Below the pieces are notes generated by a model. It saw nothing but the letters and a program-made list of their open reading frames with translations. It was not told the DNA's origin and did no database searches. A DNA stretch of 5,110 bases from JAHECQ01 sp047638695 (GTDB lineage: Bacteria > Actinomycetota > Acidimicrobiia > Acidimicrobiales > SZUA-35): the NCBI GenBank assembly GCA_047638695.1, contig JBLINY010000215.1, positions 1 to 5,110 of the forward strand, written 5' to 3'. Both the position numbers and the translations under genes were made by a program. Of this stretch, positions 1 through 4,596 are shown piece by piece. Each line of letters starts with the position of its first letter. The stretch's first letter is position 1.

Positions 1-518
1 GTCGCGGCACGGTAGTAACCGGCAAGGTCGAGCAGGGCGTCGTCAACACCGGCGATTCGCTTGAAATCATCGGCATTCGCGCCACCCAAACAACCACCTG
101 TACCGGTGTTGAGATGTTCCGCAAGTTGCTGGACCAGGGGATGGCCGGCGACAACATCGGCGCCCTCCTCCGCGGCATCGAAAAGGATCAGGTGCAGCGT
201 GGCCAGGTGCTCGCCAAGCCCGGTTCGATCACTCCGCACACCGACTTCGAAGCTCAGGTCTACGTGCTCACCAAGGAAGAAGGCGGCCGTCACAAGCCGT
301 TCTTCGGCAACTACCGGCCGCAGTTCTACTTCCGTACAACCGATATCACCGGCACGGTCACCTTGCCCGAAGGTACTGAGATGTGCATGCCGGGCGATAA
401 CACGGAGATGACGGTTGAGCTCATCAACCCCATAGCAATGGATGAGGGCCTTCGCTTCGCTATCCGCGAAGGTGGCCGTACCGTTGGCGCCGGCCGCGTC
501 ACCAAGATCGTCAAGTAA
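1..518 (+). CDS. tuf: Elongation factor Tu, C-terminal part (5' end outside window)
   Basis: GTPase that carries aminoacyl-tRNA to the ribosomal A site in the cytoplasm. The reading frame is open from the left edge (first whole codon at position 3) to a TAA at 516-518, giving 171 visible residues. They begin RGTVVTGKVEQG, inside domain 2, and run through domain 3. The missing part is the GTP-binding domain 1 and the start of domain 2, about 220 residues by comparison with the usual length near 395. Family hallmarks seen include TCTGVEMFRKLLD, RGQVLAKPGSI, GGRHKPFF, YRPQFYFRTTDITG, MPGDN and the near-invariant GLRFAIREGGRTVGAG. The ending RVTKIVK resembles actinobacterial EF-Tu. rpsJ starts 14 nt after the stop with no terminator between, so the two are probably co-transcribed as the tail of a str-type operon. 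Identity is essentially certain; tuf copy number in the genome cannot be judged here. Confidence 0.98.
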   Translation, partial: RGTVVTGKVEQGVVNTGDSLEIIGIRATQTTTCTGVEMFRKLLDQGMAGDNIGALLRGIEKDQVQRGQVLAKPGSITPHTDFEAQVYVLTKEEGGRHKPFFGNYRPQFYFRTTDITGTVTLPEGTEMCMPGDNTEMTVELINPIAMDEGLRFAIREGGRTVGAGRVTKIVK

Positions 519-532
519 GAACCGAGACAACA

Positions 533-853
533 ATGGCAGCAAAGCAGAAGATCCGTATCCGGTTGAAAGCGTATGACCACGAGGTCATTGATCAGTCGAC
601 AACCAAGATCGTCGAGACGGTCGCACGCACGAACGCCGAGTTTCGGGGTCCGATTCCGTTGCCGACCGAGAAGCATCGCTTCTGCGTCATTCGGGGCCCT
701 CACAAGGACAAGGACAGCCGAGAGCACTTCGAGATGCGGGTGCACAAGCGGCTGATCGACATCCTCGAGCCCAACCCCAAGACGGTCGACTCACTACAGC
801 GGCTAGAGCTGCCAGCAGGCGTTGACATCGAAATTAAGATCCAAGAGCTTTAG
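533..853 (+). CDS. rpsJ: 30S ribosomal protein S10
   Basis: Component of the 30S head that also serves, as NusE, in transcription antitermination complexes (established for the family). The product is 106 residues; about 101-105 is usual. Signature stretches are QKIRIRLKAYDHEVID near the N-terminus, PLPTEK, the SREHFEMRVHKRLIDI motif in the middle, and KTVDSLQRLELPAGVDIEIK at the end. A few extra residues (IQEL) follow the usual end. The ATG at 533 gives the standard N-terminus MAAKQKIRIRLK. The Shine-Dalgarno is weak (only GAGA at 524-527), which fits translational coupling to tuf 14 nt upstream. The gene is followed after 26 nt by a strong hairpin (880-909) and then a 305-nt gap before rplC. 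It therefore appears to belong to the tuf transcript and not to the S10 operon it usually heads. Confidence 0.98.
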   Translation: MAAKQKIRIRLKAYDHEVIDQSTTKIVETVARTNAEFRGPIPLPTEKHRFCVIRGPHKDKDSREHFEMRVHKRLIDILEPNPKTVDSLQRLELPAGVDIEIKIQEL

Positions 854-879
854 TCTCGGATCTCACTGATAACGCTTTA

Positions 880-909
880 ACCGACCCCGGGCCAATGCCC
901 GGGGTCGGT
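880..909 (+). terminator. Strong GC-rich hairpin after rpsJ, candidate terminator
   Basis: A perfect 13-bp inverted repeat with a 4-nt loop. The left arm is ACCGACCCCGGGC (880-892), the loop CAAT (893-896) and the right arm GCCCGGGGTCGGT (897-909). It begins 26 nt after the rpsJ stop and is by far the most stable short hairpin I see. No T-run follows on the + strand, so it is not a textbook intrinsic terminator; hairpins without a U-tract are often proposed as terminators in high-GC actinobacteria. On the - strand the hairpin is followed by GTTAAAG, which is also not a clear U-tract. Most likely it ends or attenuates the tuf-rpsJ transcript, or protects its 3' end; the biological effect is inferred. 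Confidence 0.75.
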
Positions 910-974
910 CGCGTTCAGACCATGTACGCCCCACCGCCCTGCGGCCCAAATGCCTGAGGAACGTCGGCGATGTG

Positions 975-1003
975 GTGGAACGGGGATAGGCCACCGCTAG
1001 CCT
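975..1003 (+). promoter_or_regulatory. Weak candidate promoter for the rplC operon
   Basis: TAGCCT at 998-1003 is the only hexamer between the hairpin and rplC that I found to fit the loose TANNNT pattern of a -10 element. At a 17-nt spacing the -35 position is GTGGAA (975-980), matching TTGACA at only three of six places. Transcription would start near 1010, directly before the first predicted leader helix at 1012, giving a leader of roughly 205 nt. That agreement, and the need for a promoter after the 880-909 hairpin, are the main support. The match itself is weak and could be chance; the real promoter may lie elsewhere in 910-1100. Confidence 0.3.
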
Positions 1004-1011
1004 CGACGTTC

Positions 1012-1188
1012 CGGTGTTGTGCTCTCAGCACGACCCCGAACCTAGGTCCGAGAAGGCCCAGGGCTTCTTTCCAAGCCTGGAAACCATTCGGCACAACCAG
1101 AACCCCGCTCCGTTCGGCGCCCGCTCTCTCAGGAGAGCAAAAGCCTGGCGGAGCGTTGACGTGAACGGCGACCGAAACTTCGGTTTCG
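1012..1188 (+). promoter_or_regulatory. Predicted structured mRNA leader of rplC, possible r-protein autoregulatory element
   Basis: Four predicted helices occur in series on the + strand. (1) 1012-1038: CGG/CCG, a U.C mismatch, then eight pairs (one G.U) closing a CTC loop. (2) 1058-1080: CCAGG with CCTGG, a bulged G1063, then CTT with AAG around a six-base loop. (3) 1106-1155: outer CGCTCCG (1106-1112) with CGGAGCG (1149-1155), two G.U pairs, one mismatch, GGC/GCC, a 4x4 internal loop (GCCC facing AAAA), then GCTCTC/GAGAGC closing a TCAG loop. (4) 1173-1188: CGAAAC and GTTTCG closing a TTCG tetraloop. Long structured leaders ahead of S10-type operons are established sites of autoregulation, for example by L4 in Escherichia coli. 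I cannot match this one to a named family, so ligand and mechanism are open. All pairings were found by eye, without energy calculation. Confidence 0.5.
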
Positions 1189-1201
1189 TTAGCCCGCTGA
1201 C

Positions 1202-1210
1202 GGAAGTGGA
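1202..1210 (+). promoter_or_regulatory. Ribosome binding site supporting the rplC start at 1215
   Basis: The purine-rich GGAAGTGGA ends four bases before the ATG at 1215. It has no strong AGGAGG core, so it is a moderate Shine-Dalgarno. It favours this ATG over the in-frame GTG at 1161, which would add 18 residues not expected in L3. Confidence 0.6.
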
Positions 1211-1214
1211 ACAG

Positions 1215-1856
1215 ATGACAGAGAAGGCGATTGTCGGCGAAAAAGTCGGCATGACACAGGTGTGGGACGATGAGAACAACATCGTTCCCGTCACCGTGGT
1301 GAAGATCACGCCCTGCCGGGTAACTCAGATTAAGTCTCCTGAGACTGATGGGTATTCGGCGATACAGGTGACGGTCGGAACTAAAGACGCTGCCAAGCTG
1401 AGCCAACCCGAGGCAGGGCACTTCGCCAAGCACGGTGTCGCTCCCGGCGTCGGCCTCGTAGAGCTTCGGTTCAACGACGTGTCGTCCTTTACCGTGGGCC
1501 AAGAACTCACCGCTGAGCTGTTCGAGGCTGGCGACCTGGTCGACGTGGTCGGAATCAGCAAAGGTCAGGGTTTCACCGGCGTAATGAAGCGCCACAATTT
1601 CTCGGGCCAACGAGCAACCCACGGCGCCCACCTGGTGCACCGCATGCCTGGCTCAATCGGCCAGTGCGCTACTCCCTCTCGAGTGTTCAAGGGTCAGCGC
1701 ATGGCCGGGCACTCCGGAAATCAGCGCACCACCACCCAGAATCTCAAGATTGTTCGTGCCGACGCCGAGCAGAACCTCATCCTGGTCAAAGGGTCTGTCC
1801 CTGGCGCCAAGGGCGGCCAGGTTGTGCTCCGCAACGCCGTGAAAGTGAGCGTCTGA
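1215..1856 (+). CDS. rplC: 50S ribosomal protein L3
   Basis: Early-assembling 23S rRNA-binding protein whose extended loop reaches close to the peptidyl transferase centre. The product is 213 residues, the normal bacterial length (about 205-220). Hallmarks are GEKVGMTQVWDDE at residues 8-20, the DVVGISKGQGFTGVMKRHNF block at about 110-129, and MPGSIGQCATPSRVFKGQRMAGHSGN at about 144-169. Residue 150 is glutamine in GSIGQ, matching the position that PrmB methylates in Escherichia coli; whether it is modified here is unknown. The ATG at 1215 is chosen because it gives the family N-terminus and follows a purine-rich site. It is the first gene after a 361-nt gap and probably the first gene of its transcript. 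Its stop shares one base with the rplD start (TGATG), indicating translational coupling. Confidence 0.98.
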   Translation: MTEKAIVGEKVGMTQVWDDENNIVPVTVVKITPCRVTQIKSPETDGYSAIQVTVGTKDAAKLSQPEAGHFAKHGVAPGVGLVELRFNDVSSFTVGQELTAELFEAGDLVDVVGISKGQGFTGVMKRHNFSGQRATHGAHLVHRMPGSIGQCATPSRVFKGQRMAGHSGNQRTTTQNLKIVRADAEQNLILVKGSVPGAKGGQVVLRNAVKVSV

Positions 1857-2476
1857 TGGCAGTCGAGAAAGTCGTCGTCGAACTCGATCCAAACACCTTT
1901 GGAATTGAGCCAAACGTCGGTGTGATGCACCAGGTTGTGAACGCTCAGCTGGCTGCCCGCCGAGCCGGTACCCACAGCACCAAGACCCGCGCTGAAGTCC
2001 GCGGTGGCGGTGCGAAGCCATGGAAGCAGAAGGGCACCGGTCGCGCCCGCGCCGGTTCGACTCGTTCTCCGATCTGGGTTGGAGGCGGTATTGCTCACGG
2101 TCCCAAGCCCCGCGACTACGCACAACGCACGAACAAGAAGATGAAGCAGCTGGCGTTGCGGTCCGCACTCAGCGACCGAGCCGCCGAAGGCAAGGTCATG
2201 GTGGTCAGCAGCTGGGGCCTCGACCAGCCGAGCACCAAAGAGGCCAAGACTGCGTTGAGCGATCTGGGCGTCGAGGGCAAAGTCCTCGTTGTGATCGACC
2301 GAGTAAACGATTCGGTTTGGAAGAGCCTGCGCAACCTCCAAGACGTTCATGTCTTGACTGGTGACCAGCTCAACACTTATGACGTGCTCCTCAGCGACTA
2401 CGTCGTCTTCGACCAGAGCCAGCTGCCCACCAGTGTGGCTGCTCCCGACACCTCCGCCGCCGGCGAGGAGGAGTAG
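1856..2476 (+). CDS. rplD: 50S ribosomal protein L4
   Basis: Binds 23S rRNA domain I and sends an extended loop into the peptide exit tunnel; in Escherichia coli it also represses its own S10 operon. The product is 206 residues, typical length. The conserved tunnel loop is clear: STKTRAEVRGGGAKPWKQKGTGRARAG at roughly residues 41-67, then SPIWVGGGIAHGPKPRDY, followed by the KKMKQLALRSALSDRA helix. The globular C-terminal part contains KVLVVIDRVND and ends in an acidic TSAAGEEE. The start at 1856 overlaps the rplC stop by one base. No strong Shine-Dalgarno precedes it, so expression probably depends on ribosomes finishing rplC. Its last codons double as the ribosome binding site of rplW. L4 would be the first protein to test as ligand of the structured leader at 1012-1188, by analogy only. 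Confidence 0.98.
   Translation: MAVEKVVVELDPNTFGIEPNVGVMHQVVNAQLAARRAGTHSTKTRAEVRGGGAKPWKQKGTGRARAGSTRSPIWVGGGIAHGPKPRDYAQRTNKKMKQLALRSALSDRAAEGKVMVVSSWGLDQPSTKEAKTALSDLGVEGKVLVVIDRVNDSVWKSLRNLQDVHVLTGDQLNTYDVLLSDYVVFDQSQLPTSVAAPDTSAAGEEE
2466..2471 (+). promoter_or_regulatory. AGGAGG Shine-Dalgarno for rplW inside the rplD 3' end
   Basis: A perfect AGGAGG (within GAGGAGGAG, 2465-2473) lies nine bases before the GTG at 2481. The same bases encode the glutamates that end L4. The site decides the rplW start at this GTG, since no in-frame ATG fits the L23 N-terminus. Confidence 0.85.
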
Positions 2477-2480
2477 AGCC

Positions 2481-2774
2481 GTGAAGGATCCACACGATGT
2501 CATCATCAAGCCGGTGATCTCAGAAAAGACCTACACCCAGGTCGAGGCCAACAACAGCTACACCTTCATCGTGGCCCCAGGGTCATCGAAGCCTGAGATC
2601 AAGCAGGCCGTTGAAGCCATCTTCGATGGCGTGAAGGTCTCCTCGGTCAACACCCTCAATCGCAAGGGCAAGCGGGTCCGCAATCGGCGGTCCGGCAAGT
2701 GGAATCAGCGATCCGATACCAAGCGAGCGATCGTCACCCTCTCTGAGGGCGAGATCGAGCTCTTCACGAGCTGA
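2481..2774 (+). CDS. rplW: 50S ribosomal protein L23
   Basis: Sits at the mouth of the peptide exit tunnel, where it is a docking site for trigger factor and the signal recognition particle (family knowledge). The product is 97 residues, normal for the family. Hallmarks are DVIIKPVISEKTY at residues 6-18, YTFIVAPGSSKPEIKQAVEAIF at about 27-48, VNTLNRKGKRVRNRRSGK at about 56-73 and a C-terminal KRAIVTLSEGE. The start is a GTG, nine bases after a perfect AGGAGG, and gives the expected N-terminus. An ATG at 2361 opens the same frame further upstream, but it lies inside rplD and would add 40 unrelated residues. The gene sits 4 nt after rplD and 14 nt before rplB. Confidence 0.97.
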   Translation: MKDPHDVIIKPVISEKTYTQVEANNSYTFIVAPGSSKPEIKQAVEAIFDGVKVSSVNTLNRKGKRVRNRRSGKWNQRSDTKRAIVTLSEGEIELFTS

Positions 2775-2788
2775 GGGAGAGACGTCAC

Positions 2789-3625
2789 ATGGCAATCCGC
2801 AAACGTAAACCAACCAGTCCCGGTCGTCGGTTCCAGACCACTTCTGACTTTGCCGAGATCACATCGACCTCACCAGAAAAGTCGTTGCTCAGGAAGCAGT
2901 CGTCTACCGGTGGTCGCAACAACCACGGTCGCAAGACTTCTCGGCATCGCGGTGGTGGGCACAAGCGCCGCTACCGGGTCATCGACTTCCGTCGCAACAA
3001 GAACGGCGTGCCGGCAAGGGTCGCCTCAATCGAGTACGACCCGAACCGCAATTGCCGCATCGCACTTCTTCACTACCGGGACGGCGAGAAGCGGTACATC
3101 CTCGCACCTCGAGATCTCAACGTCGGTGACATGGTCGAATCCGGCCCCGGCTCTGACATCAAGCCTGGCAACGCCATGCCTATGCGTTATATCCCTGTGG
3201 GCACGGTGGTGCACGCGGTTGAGATGAAGGTAGGCGGCGGCGCCAAGCTGGCCCGTTCTGCCGGCACGAGCGTGCAGCTCGTTGCCAAGGAGGGCTCCAA
3301 TGCCACCTTGCGCCTGCCGAGCACCGAGATGCGCCGAGTCTCAATCGACTGCATCGCAACGATCGGCGCGGTCGGTAACTCCGAATTCGAGTTGATCAAG
3401 GTCGGAAAGGCTGGCCGCTCACGCTGGAAGGGCAAGCGCCCCCAGACCCGTGGCGTGGCCATGAACCCCGTCGACCATCCGCACGGTGGTGGTGAAGGCA
3501 AGACCTCCGGTGGACGTCATCCGGTATCGCCTTGGGGCAAGCCCGAAGGCCGTACCCGTAAGAAGGGCAAGAAGTCAGATGAGCAGATCATCCGCCGTCG
3601 GCGGACACGTGGCGGACGGAGGTAA
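2789..3625 (+). CDS. rplB: 50S ribosomal protein L2
   Basis: Highly conserved 23S rRNA-binding protein needed for subunit joining and close to the peptidyl transferase centre. The product is 278 residues, the usual bacterial length. It has the N-terminal MAIRKRKPTSPGRR, the basic GRNNHGRKTSRHRGGGHKRRYR stretch at about 42-63, the OB-fold region with VASIEYDPNRN and RYILAPRDLNVGD, the SH3-like region with MRYIPVGTVVHAVEM, and the C-terminal signature NPVDHPHGGGEGKTSGGRHPVSPWGKP. The histidine at residue 230, in HPHGGGEG, corresponds to His229 of Escherichia coli L2, long discussed as functionally important. GAGGGAGAG, just after the rplW stop, serves as Shine-Dalgarno about eight bases before the ATG. 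rpsS follows after 3 nt. Nothing is unusual. Confidence 0.99.
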   Translation: MAIRKRKPTSPGRRFQTTSDFAEITSTSPEKSLLRKQSSTGGRNNHGRKTSRHRGGGHKRRYRVIDFRRNKNGVPARVASIEYDPNRNCRIALLHYRDGEKRYILAPRDLNVGDMVESGPGSDIKPGNAMPMRYIPVGTVVHAVEMKVGGGAKLARSAGTSVQLVAKEGSNATLRLPSTEMRRVSIDCIATIGAVGNSEFELIKVGKAGRSRWKGKRPQTRGVAMNPVDHPHGGGEGKTSGGRHPVSPWGKPEGRTRKKGKKSDEQIIRRRRTRGGRR

Positions 3626-3628
3626 TCG

Positions 3629-3907
3629 ATGCCGCGCAGCCTGAAAAAAGGTCCCTTTGTCGACGATCACCTGTTGAAGAAGGTCGACAACCTAAATGAA
3701 AAGGGTGAGAAGCGTGTGATCAAGACATGGTCACGACGTTCCACCATCATTCCAGACATGGTCGGCCACACAATCGCCGTTCATGACGGTCGCAAACATG
3801 TCCCGGTGTACATCACCGAGTCGATGGTGGGTCACAAGTTGGGTGAGTTCTCGCCCACTCGAACCTTCCGCTACCACGCAGGCCAAGAGAAGTCGGGCCG
3901 CCGATGA
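3629..3907 (+). CDS. rpsS: 30S ribosomal protein S19
   Basis: Part of the 30S head, in contact with S13 and 16S rRNA near the A site. The product is 92 residues, matching the family. Signature stretches are MPRSLKKGPFVDDHLLKKV at the N-terminus, KTWSRRSTIIPDMVGHTIAVHDGRKHVPVYI in the middle, and MVGHKLGEFSPTRTFRYHAG near the end. A strong GGAGGT (3618-3623), overlapping the end of rplB, stands five bases before the ATG. The stop overlaps the rplV start in an ATGA, so rplV translation is probably coupled. Confidence 0.99.
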   Translation: MPRSLKKGPFVDDHLLKKVDNLNEKGEKRVIKTWSRRSTIIPDMVGHTIAVHDGRKHVPVYITESMVGHKLGEFSPTRTFRYHAGQEKSGRR

Positions 3908-4596
3908 CCGGCGCTAAAACCAACGAACGCCCGGGCACGAAGGCCCAGGTTCGGTACTTGCGAATGTCGGCATCCAAGGCCCGCGTGGTGCTCGACTTGG
4001 TTCGTGACAAGCACGTTGGCGACGCCGATCAGATCCTTCAGTTCAGTGAACGGCTGGCAGCGAAGGAGATACAAAAAGTGCTCCGGTCGGCCGTGGCCAA
4101 CGCAGTGCACAACGACGAGATCCCGGCCGAAGAGCTTTACGTTTCGGCGTGCTATGCGGACGAAGGCCCAACGCTCAAGCGCTTCCGACCACGAGCTCGG
4201 GGTCGTGCAGGCCCGATTCACAAGCAAACCTGTCATATCACGGTCATCGTCAGTCGCCTCAGTGACGACAAGCTCGAGATGCTTCGCAACCGAGCCGAGC
4301 GCCGTGGCCAGGCTGCCGGTGGGGGCGCCTCGCGCTCCGATCGTGTGGCTAAGAGCCGGGGCGAAGAAACCGCCCAGCCCGAGGCCGAGGAAGCGATTGA
4401 GACCGATGAGGCTGACGTCGCCGAAGACGCAGCTGCCAGCGCCGAGACAGCAGAGATCGACGCAACCGGCCCGGTAGAGGCCGAGGTCGTTGAAGTAGAG
4501 GTCGTAGAAGAAGAGGCCGCCGAGTCGGTCGCCGAAGCTGAAGTCGACGACGCAAGCGACACCGGCGACACAGCCGTCGAAGGAGACGAGGCCTGA
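3904..4596 (+). CDS. rplV: 50S ribosomal protein L22 with a long acidic C-terminal tail
   Basis: L22 contacts all 23S rRNA domains and sends a beta-hairpin along the exit tunnel. The core occupies about residues 1-130 of 230: AQVRYLRMSASKARVVLDLVR at about 14-34, then the helix KEIQKVLRSAVANA, and the tunnel hairpin with EGPTLKRFRPRARGRAG and QTCHITVIVS at about 87-117. A typical L22 is about 110-130 residues, so roughly 100 extra residues follow. Residues 153-230 contain 31 Asp/Glu in 78 positions and no Lys or Arg, rich in Ala and Val, with a short tandem repeat. Such a tail is unlikely to bind rRNA and should project from the ribosome surface (inference). The frame stays open to a TGA that overlaps the rpsC start, so the tail is not an obvious frameshift artefact. 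The start overlaps the rpsS stop (ATGA); upstream AAGAGAAG (3885-3892) is only a weak ribosome site. Confidence 0.97.
   Translation: MTGAKTNERPGTKAQVRYLRMSASKARVVLDLVRDKHVGDADQILQFSERLAAKEIQKVLRSAVANAVHNDEIPAEELYVSACYADEGPTLKRFRPRARGRAGPIHKQTCHITVIVSRLSDDKLEMLRNRAERRGQAAGGGASRSDRVAKSRGEETAQPEAEEAIETDEADVAEDAAASAETAEIDATGPVEAEVVEVEVVEEEAAESVAEAEVDDASDTGDTAVEGDEA
4483..4512 (+). repeat. 15-nt imperfect tandem repeat inside the rplV tail
   Basis: Two adjacent 15-nt units, GAGGTCGTTGAAGTA (4483-4497) and GAGGTCGTAGAAGAA (4498-4512), match at 13 of 15 positions and encode EVVEV and EVVEE. The repeat is in frame and suggests that part of the acidic tail grew by slippage or local duplication. Confidence 0.7.

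Larger units (their letters stand above)
910..1214 (+). other. Gene-free stretch between rpsJ hairpin and rplC
   Basis: This 305-nt stretch has no frame I can assign to a protein. A tiny ATG frame at 922-957 would encode 11 residues (MYAPPPCGPNA) but has no Shine-Dalgarno. The stretch upstream in frame with rplC, including a GTG at 1161, does not resemble L3 and is best read as untranslated leader. The first part (910-1010) holds small inverted repeats, CCGC/GCGG at 934-944 and GGTGG/CCACC at 974-995, plus a weak promoter candidate. The second part (1012-1188) holds a dense series of predicted RNA helices, listed separately. The content is most consistent with a promoter plus a long structured 5' leader for the rplC-led operon. 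Confidence 0.7.

Noticed and set aside
822..840. Perfect TTGACA (822-827) near the end of rpsJ with TAAGAT at 835-840.
   Set aside because: The spacing is only 7 nt, and no acceptable -10 lies 16-18 nt downstream. The bases encode the conserved VDIEIK end of S10.
922..957. Possible 11-codon leader peptide (MYAPPPCGPNA) just after the hairpin.
   Set aside because: No Shine-Dalgarno and no attenuation-type codon run; it probably lies upstream of the transcription start proposed for rplC.
1040..1047. ACCTAGGT palindrome, possible operator or -10 element.
   Set aside because: An 8-bp palindrome alone is expected by chance, and the nearest -35-like TTGTGC is 20 nt upstream, too far.
1156..1185. 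TTGACG (1156-1161) as a -35 for a promoter close to rplC.
   Set aside because: The -10 position at 17-18 nt spacing (TTCGGT/TCGGTT) is poor and falls inside the UUCG hairpin.
1014..1214. In-frame upstream extension of rplC, including a GTG at 1161.
   Set aside because: The extra residues do not resemble the L3 N-terminus. The ATG at 1215 gives the family start and has a purine-rich site four bases upstream.
915..1640. Long minus-strand open frame (241 codons) spanning the gap and the first part of rplC, ending in a protein-like GPQGGGAYMV just beside the 880-909 hairpin.
   Set aside because: Most of it lies antisense to rplC, which is certain. The part in the gap is GC3-rich and somewhat protein-like, but I recognise no family, see no credible start, and a stop-free run of about 100 codons in one of six frames is unremarkable at this GC content. 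A protein search with the 915-1214 translation would settle it.
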